A stretch of DNA of 64,000 nucleotides, taken from the NCBI GenBank assembly GCA_029817715.1, contig JARUPY010000189.1, forward strand, positions 992,001-1,056,000, given 5' to 3'. A program made the position numbers and the translations under genes. Position 1 is the first letter of the stretch. Each line of letters opens with the position of its first letter. Below, in pieces: positions 35,374-46,277 of the stretch. This DNA is from Melastoma dodecandrum (lineage: Eukaryota; Streptophyta; Magnoliopsida; Myrtales; Melastomataceae). The notes beneath the pieces are model-generated. The model saw only the letters and a list, made by a program, of their open reading frames with translations. It did no database searches and was not told the origin of the DNA.

Positions 35374-35700
35374 CTACCTGTTCGAGATCGGGTTTGGGCC
35401 GCTCGGCACTTCATGGTCTCCGGCTTCATACTCCGATCTCGAGGATGGGTGGTGGGTCTTGAAGTGATTGGGATGGAAGGCACTAACCTCGGCCGAAGAG
35501 GAAGATAACCCTGTCGAGCCAGGGAGTGACCTCCGAACGATCTCCGTGTCAGAAGGTTCAGCCCCGTGCATTGGCCGGGTCGAGAACACGAGGACTAGGA
35601 AGAAGATGGAGAGGGCTAGGAGGGAGAAACAATGTCGGGATTTGCGTAGGTTGTGGGAGGTGGTTCTTGAGAGAGGTGTGGTGATGGAAGTAGGTGCCAT
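35374..35700 (-). CDS. CLE41/44: CLE peptide precursor, TDIF type (CLE41/CLE44)
   Basis: An intronless 108-aa precursor. Residues about 24-40 are strongly hydrophobic (FSLLALSIFFLVLVFS), a signal peptide or anchor that sends it to the secretory pathway. A variable middle follows. The C-terminal dodecapeptide HEVPSGPNPISN is at 35380-35415, with one Arg after it before the stop. This dodecapeptide is identical to TDIF (tracheary element differentiation inhibitory factor), the product of Arabidopsis CLE41 and CLE44. TDIF is made in phloem, is hydroxylated on Pro, and acts through the receptor PXY/TDR to keep vascular cambium dividing and to block xylem differentiation. Length and layout match the family. 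The ATG at 35700 is the first to give a proper signal peptide. Confidence 0.95.
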   Translation of the reverse strand: MAPTSITTPLSRTTSHNLRKSRHCFSLLALSIFFLVLVFSTRPMHGAEPSDTEIVRRSLPGSTGLSSSSAEVSAFHPNHFKTHHPSSRSEYEAGDHEVPSGPNPISNR

Positions 35701-35856
35701 GCAATGATGAAGATGATAATAAAATTGGGAAAGTATTAGAAACCACCCCCCAAATTTCCCTCAAAAGATCAATATCCATGAACCAGCTCCAATGCTGCCA
35801 AAACAAAATTTTGAGATCTTCAAAAGAAGAAAAGGAAAAAGAAGATATGAGTAAGA

Positions 35857-35858
35857 GA

Positions 35859-35891
<33 letters not shown>
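35857..35891. repeat. (AG)n microsatellite upstream of the CLE gene
   Basis: GA dinucleotide run of about 16 units with one interruption, about 160 bp upstream of the CLE start codon and probably in its promoter or leader. Confidence 0.9.
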
Positions 35892-35895
<4 letters not shown>

Positions 35896-38390
35896 ATAAA
35901 AGGAGTGGGTATGGTATTCTCTATTGATTCCAGTTCAACAAGTTCCTTTCCGACAACCTTTGATAATTCTACACAACTTGGGTTTGGAATGGAAGATTAG
36001 TGCATGCGAAAGGTCATCAAAACAACATTCTAACAACGTCTCGGGTTCGGCCGAAAGTGCGGGAATTACGAATACGACCCTCCCCAACTTCATATCATCA
36101 TCGGAATAATTGAGGAAAGAGGCTGCATTTTGCATCTTGCATATATTCTGACGATGTTGATGAACTCTTTCTTCTAGATCGGTCGATTCTTCCAAGAACG
36201 GGAATGCGCCGAGATAATTTGCGATTACAAAATATCGGATCGGCATGGGCTTCTTCGCGATACAGGGACGATTCATTCGGAGGAGGGAGACAAAATATCT
36301 CTGGGTCACTTTCATCAAAGATAATGTCGAATATGGGGGGTCATGTACACGTGTTTTGAAGAAAATAAAAAAAACCCACCCACCAGGCAAAAATTATGTT
36401 TCACTAATAATTAATATTGAAATCTGATTTTATTTCGAAAATGTTGACAATAAAGTTGTCCAATCAAACTGAGCATGGATACGGACATTTCACTTGAAAT
36501 AATTTATTGGATCTTTGCGGGGGGTGGTGGGATTGTCCCTGCCTGGCCTTGGCAGCGCGTGGGATACTACGTGTTTGTTAACTATACACTCCATAACATT
36601 GAACTAGAAGGGGCTCCACCTCAAATTCCATATATTGCCATCGTATTCTGTTTTATTACTGTCGAAAAGGAATTTTCTTTATGTCCATGTATTTTCGATA
36701 CAAAAACAAAAAAAATGTAAAGAATTTTGTTCAAAATCTACCGTAGCACTTATGGAAATACTCATCCATCAGATTTCCTACTTTAAATCGAATCCAGATT
36801 AGATTACTATATATATAATATATTTGCGATTCATTTACCAGGGACGCATGCGTAAATATTTCACGAGATACATAGGGCGATGTTGACAATTGCTTCGACA
36901 AGGACATGTCCCGGACTGCAAAATAATCATATGCCACATAAAACGTAAACCTTTTTTTATTCACAAATTGAACAATATCCATTTCTCCCCTCCCTACCCT
37001 AAAATCATGGCGATGAATTTGTGCTTTCAAATCAATAATATATCCCCCCCATCCACCACACCGGCCACTAATCTTTTTTACCTACCATGTGATGTGATTG
37101 ATATACACATGAAATGAAATGGGAAGTAATGTTTTCATTTTCTTTAACACTCGCCATTTATTAGGCTTAAATTTTCTAAGACTAAAAAAGAAGAAAACCT
37201 AATAACACCATCTTGACTCAAACCCGGCTGTTGATGTAACATTAATATCATATATTATTATTATTATTATTACTATTAACCTGCGGTGAATATGTGTTGG
37301 TCTTACATTATGCGTTTCAAAAAGCTTTTGTTATGCATTAACTTCTTTTATGGTCAATCATTGAGTCCGATCGTTTACCCTTTTGAATAAAGATACAATT
37401 TTAGTGGAGTGGAGTGGAGTGGAGTGGTCGTACCGGGCGAATATAATTTGCAAAAAGCTAATGTTATACAATTATATGAATATAATATATAGCCCTAGCT
37501 AAGCCATTCCCGACCTCTCCCCCTGTGCATGGCATGGTGGTGCATGCTACGTTCACAAATAATAATTCTTTATCACGTTTTCTTTTATCTTCCTCTTTTT
37601 ATATAGGTAACTTTACTTTAATAAAGTTGAAGCATCGACTGAACGTAAGGGTTTCAATTTTGTTTTCCATGTTTTTAGTACATGAATAATTCGAGTTTGC
37701 GCGAATAACAAGCCTTTTCTTCTTCGCTACGGGGGGTGCACGGCGAGATACTTCTCATGCAGCGAAATTTCTCACATGCCATGAGTCCCTATTGGAATCT
37801 ATCCAATCCAAAGCATGGGTAGAGTACTGGATCAAAGAATGTTAAGAGCGAGTCGGGAAGAAAACCCTTCTCGAATTAACAGACATTAAACCTCCCCCCC
37901 ATCTCATCTGAAGGTGAAGTGCTTTGGTTTATGAGAAAAAAAGAAAAAGGGTCGATGAAGAAGAAGGCAATGTATGATTCAGGTTGATTTGCCACTTGAA
38001 TAAAGTGGAAAAGTTGTGGACACAAATCACTTTGGATTTTGCGCCTTAATTTCTTTTACACACCCTTTCTTTTTTTCTTTTCTTCTTGGTCCTAGCAAAT
38101 AATTTATTCCTTTTTTTTTTCAAAAAAGGAAAGAAGGAAAGAAAGCTGAAAGAGTGTGTATATGATATGGGATGGCAGGGCACAAGGGATTGTATTTATC
38201 TCTTTTTTGACGAACTTTTACTTTTTATTTTACCCCCAAATAGTTTTCCCTTAAAAACCTACAAACCCCGAGAAATTTAGTAATAGTTTCACCTTCACCT
38301 CCCCACCCAAAAGTCACTTTGGGGGAGAAAACATAGGAGAAGAAATTGTTGATTTTAGTTGGAAAATATTTGAAAGGAAAAAATAAAAAG

Positions 38391-38750
38391 ACCACTTATT
38401 TGGGCCGAATAGACCCAGCCCAATCGGGCCCATTACATGTTGAGGCCCATAAGCCCATTAGCTCAGAAGATGGTTCCGACCCGGTTGGGGACTTAATCTT
38501 ACCGGAACAGTAAATATATATTTTGCTGGAATAAAATTACTTAATTTATAAAATTTCGGTCATAAGGAAAAAAGACCACATACTTGGGCCCAATTATACG
38601 CCCTATGAGGCCCATAATCCATTAGCTCAGAAGACGGTCCCGATCCGGGTGGGGAGTTGATTGAAATAAAACACAGAGGTTTAAGGACCGCATTTAGAAT
38701 TCAAACGAGAACAAAACCCTAATCATCTCCCCCGAATCCCAAACCCTAAA
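38391..38750 (+). promoter_or_regulatory. NSN1 promoter: duplicated GGCCCA modules and two telo-boxes
   Basis: Two diverged copies of a module of about 90-110 bp lie at about 38391-38500 and 38576-38662. Both contain TTGGGCC, GAGGCCCATAA and a shared stretch ATTAGCTCAGAAGA. The GGCCCA/TGGGCC motifs are site II-type elements. Two telo-boxes (AAACCCTAA) follow at 38714-38722 and 38741-38749, 50-85 bp before the ATG. Site II plus telo-box is the usual promoter code of plant ribosome-biogenesis genes (TCP and PUR-alpha/TRB factors), which fits NSN1. Confidence 0.75.
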
Positions 38751-38797
38751 CAGATAAGAAGGGGAGAGATCAACTCCTTCCGCCACCGACAGCGACA

Positions 38798-41540
38798 ATG
38801 GTGAAGAAGAGCAAGAGTGAGACCTTCGTTGTTGTCGTCTTCGTCGTTTAGGGATTGCTGGTTGATGGGTTGGTTGATTTGTTCTGGTTGGTGGTGTTTT
38901 CTTGCAGAGAGCAAGAGCAAGAGGGTGACGCTGAGGAAGAAGTACAAGGTGATTAGGAAGGTTAAGGAGCACCACAGGAAGAAGGCCAAGGAGGCGAAGA
39001 AGCTCGGCCTTGGCGGCAGGCGTAAGGTCGAGAAGGATCCCGGGATCCCCAACGACTGGCCCTTCAAGGAGCAGGAGCTTAAGGCCCTTGAGGAGCGGAG
39101 GGCCCGTGCGCTCGAGGAGTTGGAGCAGAAGAAGGCCGCCCGTAAGGAGAGGGTAATGGGGTTTTCCCTCTTTGGTGTTGATTTGCGTATCGGCATGTCC
39201 TGAATTGTACGACGCCTTGTGTGTTGCCGGCAGGCTAAAAAGAGGAAACTAGGATTGTTGGAGGATGACGAAACGACCGAAGTTGTTGAGGAAGAAAAGC
39301 GCAGGGATGATGTGGGTGCTGTCCCCAAGGTTCGAGGTAAGATGGCGCACAATTATTCGCTGTTATTATTCAAAATACTCTGCTAATGGTTGCTTCTGAT
39401 GCAGATAACTCTGACAGGGCCTTCTACAAGGAGCTGGTGAGAGTGATTGAGGTCTCGGATGTGATTTTGGAGGTCCTTGATGCCCGTGATCCGCTGGGTA
39501 CCCGCTGTTTGGACATGGAAAAGATGGTGCTTAAATCTGGCCCCAACAAGCACCTTGTGTTGCTTTTGAACAAAATAGGTATAGTCAGGCCTTTGCTCAT
39601 TATACAACAGCCCAGTCACATGTTTTCATCTCTTCATTCTCTCGATGGTTTGTTGCAGTAACATCAGGTCTCTTGAAAGTGTTTTGTCACTTTAGCACGG
39701 GTATATTGTAAACGAGACGGTGTGAAATTAAGGAATCTGTGGTATATTTGCCAAATGCTAGGTTGTAGTGAGTTTGTTGTTTATTAATTGATACAACTTT
39801 AGCTAGAGAATTCACCGTCAAATTACTTGTCTTTTTCTTCTGTTCTTTTCCCTAGATCTTGTGCCAAAGGAAGCTGTGGAGAAGTGGTTGAAATATCTTA
39901 GGGAAGAATTGCCTGCAGTTGCTTTCAAGTGTAGCACACAAGAGCAGAGATCAAATCTTGGCTGGAAGTTTTCAAAGGGAGCCAAAACAAGCAATCTTCT
40001 TCAAACCAGTGATTGTCTTGGAGCAGAGACTCTCATTAAGCTGCTAAAGAATTACTCGAGGAGCCACGAGGTGCTTTGCGAAGCCCTTGAGGATTTTTTT
40101 TCCTGCATGGAGATGATAATTGTTTTTTTTTTTTGGGTAGTGGATGATAATTGATTTTGCTTTGTTATTGCTGACAGATCAAGAAGTCGATCACGGTGGG
40201 TGTCATCGGTCTGCCGAATGTTGGAAAGAGCAGTCTGATCAACAGCTTGAAAAGATGTCATGTTGTTAATGTTGGTGCCACTCCAGGATTGACCAGGACG
40301 ATGCAGGAAGTTCAGTTAGATAAGAATGTTAAGTTGTTAGACTGTCCCGGGGTTGTGATGTTGAAGTCCTCGGGGAACGATGCCGCCATAGCTCTTAGAA
40401 ACTGCAAGCGGATTGAGAAATTAGATGATCCTATTAGTCCAGGTAGAGAAGAGCTGTTGTCTGCAAATTTACCCTTTTCCTTGAAATTACATACTGCACA
40501 GCGAGAAAAGCCTGATCAATATGGTGTGGTTGCATGTGGGATGTGTGATTGAGCACGGTGATGACATGTTATTGTCAATGCACCCTTTACCTCCTCTTCG
40601 AATAAGCTTTCTCTCTTTTTTATTCAGTGAACGAGATTCTGAAGCTCTGCCCGGCCGACCTCCTGGTGAAAATTTACAAGATTCCAAGTTTTGAGGCAGC
40701 GGAAGACTTTTTGCAGAAGGTGGCGACTTCTCGGGGGAGGCTCAAGAAGGGCGGCATAGTTGACGTTGATGCCTCTGCGAGAATGGTTCTACACGATTGG
40801 AATGAGGGTAATGTTGTAATAGCATTTCCTACTCACAGGTTGTTGATATCTTTCTGAAATGAATTGTAGTTGCAGTGGAGTGATTGATATTTCTCTGAAC
40901 GGATTGTAGGCAAGATACCTTATTATACAATGCCCCCGGCGAGGGACCAATCGGGTTTATCAGAGGCCAAGATTGTTACTGAGTACGGCAAGGAGTTCAA
41001 TATCGATGAGGTTTACAATGCTGAGTCATCTTTCATTGGCAGCCTGAAATCCATCAACGACTTCGATCCGGTGGAGGTTCCCCCGAGTTGTCCGCTCACT
41101 TTCGATGAAAACATGGCCGAGGTTCGTGTCGTTGCTGCCTTATAATACCTCACGTTGACCGACGAATGGTCTTTCACGACATTTTTTTGCCTTTTGTGCT
41201 TCAGGATGGTGCACCGTTAGAACCGTCAACGAAAGGGATCGATGAGGATGAATCCATGGGAATCGAACAGGACGAGGACTCCGCCAAGAACAAGGACCAT
41301 GCTCCATCCAGGCGACAGCAGAACGAGATGCTGTACTCGGCGAAAGGCATACTCAATCCGAAGGTAAAGAAAGCTGAGAAGAAGCGGAGGAAAAAGGACG
41401 GGAGATTGATTCCGATGGACGTTTCTGACCACGACCTCAGCCAGGGCGACGGTGATGACTACGACTTCAAAGTGGACTACGCCAATAACAGATACGCCAT
41501 GACCGACGAGATGTCCACAGTCAACGACAGCAACGCTTAG
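38798..41540 (+). CDS. NSN1: Nucleostemin-like nucleolar GTPase NSN1 (At3g07050-like)
   Basis: Nine exons, 38798-38816, 38908-39152, 39234-39336, 39405-39578, 39856-40070, 40178-40442, 40628-40807, 40910-41121 and 41205-41540, give 582 residues, the same length I recall for Arabidopsis NSN1. The start MVKKSK leads into a very basic nucleolar-targeting/coiled-coil region ([15 protein letters not shown]). The GTPase is circularly permuted, as in YlqF/YawG proteins: the G4 motif (LNKID, across the exon 4/5 junction near residue 180) comes before G1 (GLPNVGKSS, near 260) and G3 (DCPGVV). The C-terminus is acidic, then basic ([12 protein letters not shown]). The protein acts in the nucleolus in 60S ribosome assembly; Arabidopsis mutants have meristem and embryo defects. 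All splice junctions keep frame. Confidence 0.97.
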
Positions 41541-41849
41541 ATTGCTCCCGATTTTCTCTTCCTTTTCGGCTTTTTAATTACTGTACGATATTGTGTTGAG
41601 TTAAGCAGATTATTCAGATGACTATAAAAGCCCATTATTAAATCACGATCACAATGTCATTAAAATAATTGGATGGATTAGACTTAAAAACTGGACTTCA
41701 TATATTATATATATATAATCTTAGTAAAATATGATTTAGTTTATTATATAATTTTATCATTTATTTATTTATTTTAATTTTAGTAATATTGAATTTTATA
41801 ATTTTCATTTATTGATTAAATAAAAAATAAAAAATAATTAATATTTTAA
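41541..41849. other. NSN1 3' flank, very AT-rich
   Basis: Contains the NSN1 3'UTR and an AT-rich stretch (about 41690-41835). No feature seen until the retroelement begins at about 41850. Confidence 0.5.
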
Positions 41850-42650
41850 TTCCATCTGTTTCACGTTTGCTAACCACAATTCTAATAGTTCGTTAGACCT
41901 CTCTCGAGTTTGTAACGGTGAATCATAAATTATCCGTAAATCTATATCTCTATAGTGATGTGTACAACTACAACCCTTAAAGTGTCAATTGTTGTCTTGG
42001 TTACCTATGGGCGCATATCTCTATACTCCTCTAAGTTAACATGATCTCTCAGGCTTAACCTAGGTTATATTCTCCCTTTTCTAATCCTAAGTCCCTCTCT
42101 CGAGTCCTAAGTCCCTCTCTCGAGTCGAGTCCTAGGTCCCTCTCTCGAGTCCACTAAAAGATAAGAAATGAAACAAATTGGCAATCAATCCAATATTCAA
42201 GCATTAAGCACAAGAGAACATAAGCAAACATGAAACTTCACGAGTTGATTCCGAAAAGAGTTTAGACAATCAACTATACGAGTCGGTTCATCACCGTCCT
42301 AGATAAAAGATTTAGTTCCGCATACTAGCCTACAAGCAAAACAAGAAAAGAAAAGAAAAAAAATCTCCATCCTCTGTTCCGATCTCTCTTCTTCGGCCAT
42401 TGCCTCGCAGCCTCCGTCCCCCTAATACTCACGATTTAAACCCTTTTATAGCTAGGGTAAATCTTCCCGAAGCACCTAAGATTTTAGGAAATAATATAAA
42501 AAAATCATCTCGCCTCATGTGGCCACACCGGATTCTCGTGTGGCCACACGAACCTTTCTGTCCAATTCTGTTGCGCTTGTGTAGCCACACGAAATCCTCA
42601 TGTGGCCACACGACTCTTCCTGTCCACCAGCTTCCCCCTCGACAACTCTA
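41850..42650 (-). repeat. Truncated 3' LTR of the second element, with TATA box and palindromes
   Basis: Bases 41850-42341 match 45527-45970. On the element's strand a CTATAAAAGGG TATA box lies at about 42441-42453. Upstream of it are four copies of a TGTGGCCACA-type palindrome at 42518-42527, 42539-42548 (within CGTGTGGCCACACG, 42537-42550), 42580-42589 (one base changed) and 42601-42610. The block at 42076-42140 also has a short tandem repeat built on CCCTCTCTCGAGTC. Confidence 0.75.
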
Positions 42651-42665
42651 CCATCTACCTTCTTG

Positions 42666-45142
42666 TCACTCCTCCTTCAAGATGTCTTCCTCGACATGGA
42701 TTTCGCGTCGTATCGATGGATGTTGAAGGTTATGCTCTGGAAGAGTTTTTTCCAATGGCCTCTTATGCTCTGGAAGAGTGTTTTCCGTACCCAAGTAAGA
42801 ATATCTCAAATGCTCGGGCAGCGGTTTTAGTTCTAAATTCGGAGGTTCTTCAATGGATGACTTTGCTATCGATGAAGGACGACCAAGAGGTTCCACCCTT
42901 TGGAATTGACATATATATGCCACATCGCCTTTCTCAATTTCCTAGTCATGTGGTGCATTTTCATGCGGCTTTTCTTCCTATGACTTCAACTCACAAGATT
43001 CTAGAAACGTCTCGTAAGCAACTTCTTCAATTATGTCAACGTATCTACACTCATCAGATTCATTAGACATCTTTATAGCATTATAAATGTTGAAGGTTAC
43101 CTCCTGGTCATGAACTCTCATTGTCAGTTCCCCCTTCTGGACATCAATTAATATTCTCCCTGTGGCTAGGAACGGTCGTCCTAGGATGATGGGGATCTCA
43201 CGATCTTCTTCGTAGTCCAATATCACAAAATCAGCCAGAAATATGAACCTATCAACATTCACCAAAACATCCTCCACAATACCCTTAGGATAAGTATAGG
43301 AACGATCAGCTAATTGTAGAGTGAGTGACCTAGGTCTTACCTCACCATATTCAATTTCTCAAAAACAGAGAACGACATTAAGTTGATACCCGCTCCTAGG
43401 TCACATAAGGCATATCCGAAAAAATCATTCCCAATGTTACATAGGATGGTAAACTTACCTGGATTCTTAAGCTTGGGAGGGAGTTTCCTTTGTAAGATTG
43501 TGCTGCATTCTTCTGTTAAGGAGATTGTTTCATGACCGCCGAGCTTCCTTTTCTTCGAGAGAATGTCCTTCATAAACTTTACGTACCTCGGCATTTGCTC
43601 AAGAGCCTATGCGAATGGGATGTTAATCTGTAGTGGTGTCATTGCAACAAGCTGTTTGGAGTCCTTTCTAGACTCTTCCTCACGTACCTTATTTTGTCGT
43701 CGTTCACGAGCATGTTCCTTCTCAGCCTCTTGTCTCTCAAATTCTTCTGAAGCAGGATGGACTTTCAATTTACTAGCTTACTTCTTAGAGTAAGGCCTTT
43801 CCATTTCGTAAAGTGATAGCACTGCAATTCTCCCGATTTTTTGGGTTGAGCTACATGTTGCTTGATAACGCTCCATGTGGTCGCATGACCAAGGATCCTG
43901 CGATTTGACCCATCTGCATCTCTAATTGCTTGATTAAAGTTGCATGGTCCTTTAACATCAATTCTTGCTACTTTTGTGTCTCCTCATGTTGTTTCCGGAC
44001 TTCTTCATTGCTTGCAAGTACCTGTCTCAACAAATCCTCAACATTAGATTTGGGCTCACCTATGGGTTGCCGCATTGCAGTTGTAAAGCCTGGTGGTTGG
44101 CTTGTTCTTAGCTGACCTGCACCTTGATGATCTTGGTTATTTCGCCAAGAAAAATTGGGGTGACTCCGGCATCCTGGATTGTACGTATTGGAGAATGAGT
44201 TGTTTCTGTTGTTGGCACTCACATAATTCACCTCGTCCGATTCTTGCATTTCCATAACAGACAAATTAGCACGAGCGCTCTTAGATGTCTGAGATGAGGT
44301 GTGTAATGCAACCATTTCTTTTGAAAGAGTTTCCAATTGAGCACTGAGAGCGGTTATGGCATCAAGTTGATGATAGCCTCCTCCTCTTATTGTGTTCTTC
44401 TCTGGCCATTAGTTGCCATTGCTTCGAACAATTCCAAAGCATCTTTTGGAGTTTTGTTCATTACTGTACCCCCAGCAGCTGAGTCAATTGTCGATTGAAG
44501 TTGCTCCGCTAACTCATCATAGAAGCTTTGAACCAACATCCACTTAGGTATATCGTGGTGGGGACATAACCTTTGCAACTCCTTGAATCTGCCTCATGCT
44601 TCATACAAAGATTCATTGGGTAGTTGGCGAAATGAAGTGATATCATTCCTTATTTTTACGGTCCTGCTCGGTGGGTAGTACTTGGACAAGAAATGCTTTC
44701 TGAGATCATCCCACGAGCTGACTGATTCACCGGGCAGCAAATATAACCACGATCTGGCTTTATCTCGAAGTGAGAATGGAAATAGCCTCAACTTGATTGC
44801 TTCTGGTGATACCCTATTGTACCTGAAAGTTGCACATAAATCTTCAAAACGTGTCAGATGCAAATGTGGATCCCCATTTATCAAACCACCAAAATTAGAA
44901 TTTTCAATCATGTGAATAATAGCAAACGTGTCTGCTTATATTTCTGGACGTATGAATCCTGCATGATTTTGCGGGGTTGGTTGTACATAATCCCGCATAG
45001 TCCTTCTTTGTTGCGGATCCTCAGCATTTAGAAGATTATTTGCGTTCGCCATTGACTTCTTTTGACCTCTTCTCAATATCCGAAAAGTTAGCTCAATCTC
45101 AGGGACAAAGAGTAGCTCGTTTTCACTTCTACAATGTTGCAT
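42666..45142 (-). pseudogene. gag-protease remnant of the second Athila-like element
   Basis: Minus-strand fragments in order: Gag start at 45142 (MQHCRSENELLF); capsid region at 44594-44911 (LFPFSLRDKARSWLYLLPGES); 44387-44578; zinc-knuckle/Gln-rich region at 43968-44336; the protease core at 43337-43594 (YALCDLGAGINLMS, with Ser changed to Gly in DLGAS); protease end at 42978-43277 ([14 protein letters not shown]). Stops and frameshifts separate them. The frame at 42666-42923 fuses the end of the protease region with LTR sequence. Confidence 0.85.
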
Positions 45143-45248
45143 ACACCTGCGAAATGTAAATGAAAATTAGTGACTAAATTTAAGCACTTGATAAATGTAA
45201 AAATATAATAAAATAAATTCTGGCACAATCCCCGGCAGCGGCGCCAAA

Positions 45249-46164
45249 AACTTATTCGCAGAAACACACACGCAAGTATACGGGTCGCACAAGTAATAAA
45301 GTAACGAGTAAAAGTCGTTCCCACGGTGATTGTTCAGAATATTTTGTCGATTATCAACTTAAAAAGTCCCAATCTAGCAAGTAGAGTTTTAATTGTTTAA
45401 AAGATTTAATGTAAGAATGAAAATAACAACTAAACAAAAGCAAGTATAGAATAAATCAATGGATGAAGAACCCATGACTATGAATCCCCTATCGTTCGTG
45501 AACTATCTGCACTCTTTCTTCCTCAATTCCTTCGGTTTCATGTTTACTAACCAAAATTCTTATAGTTCGTTAGACCTCTCTCGAGTTTGTAACGGTGAAT
45601 CATAAATTATCCGTAAACCTATTTCTCTATAGTGATGTACAACTATAACCCATTAAGTGCCAATTGTTGTCTTGGTTACCTACGAGCGTATATCTCTGTA
45701 CTCCTCTAAGTTAACCCGATCTCTCAGGCTTAACCTAGGTTATATTCTCTCTCTTCTAATCCTAAGTCCCTCTCTCAAGTCCACTAAAGGATAAGAAATC
45801 AAACAAATTGGCGATCAACCCAATGTTCAAGCATTAAGCACAAGATAACATAAACAAACGTGAAACTTCACGAGTTGATTCCGAAAGAGTTTAGACAATC
45901 AACTATACGAGTCGGTTCATCACCGTCCTAGATAAAAGATTTAGTTCCGTATACTAGCCGACAAACAAAGTGCAAAAGAGCAAACCATAAACCCTAAACC
46001 CTAAACCCTAAACCGCATAAAAGAACGTCACAAGTGCAAAAGTTCCCAAGCAAATCTACTAAACCAAAAATAACATGCAACTAACCATATATGCACATCA
46101 ATGTCAGATAGCTAACATTCATTAGGCTCCTAAATGAGACATGTAACTCTAATTTCTTAGAGTT
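45249..46164 (-). repeat. 5' LTR of the second element
   Basis: Adjoins the primer site at 45230-45246. Bases 45527-45970 match the other LTR; beyond 45970 the two copies differ. This one continues with telomere-type repeats (45989-46013) and then ends near 46164. Confidence 0.7.
45989..46013. repeat. Interstitial telomere-type repeat (AAACCCT)n
   Basis: About 3.5 perfect units of the plant telomere heptamer, CCCTAAA, preceded by one imperfect unit (AAACCATAAA). It lies inside the 5' LTR of the second element at the point where the two LTR copies stop matching. Confidence 0.9.
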
Positions 46165-46277
46165 AACACATCCCAAGAGCAAATGGCGGTCTATGCTAAC
46201 GAGGAGAAGTCAGGATGAATTTTTTGTTCGTTTTCTGGATTGGATGTCCGAGCTTTTTCTTGCTTTTGATTTTGCAG

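Larger units (their letters stand above)
35701..38797. other. AT-rich intergenic stretch between CLE and NSN1
   Basis: About 3.1 kb holding the CLE promoter and the NSN1 promoter. It has an (AG)n run at about 35857-35891 and GGAGT tandem units at about 37403-37425. A 151-codon frame at 35935-36390 (minus) resembles nothing I know and has no clear gene structure, so it is not called. Confidence 0.5.
41850..46164 (-). mobile_element. Decayed second Athila-like element
   Basis: Related to, but clearly different from, the element at 14.8-24.0 kb. Homologous blocks at 41850-42341 and 45527-45970 are the remains of its two LTRs. A tRNA-Asp-type primer site lies at 45230-45246. Between them are broken gag and protease frames. 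Reverse transcriptase, RNase H and integrase are absent, so pol has been deleted. The 3' LTR is cut off at about 41850. The 5' LTR runs from about 45249 to its outer edge near 46164 (AGAGTTAACACA). No target-site duplication could be found. Confidence 0.85.

Noticed and set aside
35935..36390. 151-codon minus-strand frame in the CLE-NSN1 spacer
   Set aside because: No recognisable domain, no splice or promoter context, and AT-rich surroundings.
45989..46013. Telomere repeat as a chromosome end
   Set aside because: Only about 3.5 units with unique sequence on both sides; it is interstitial.
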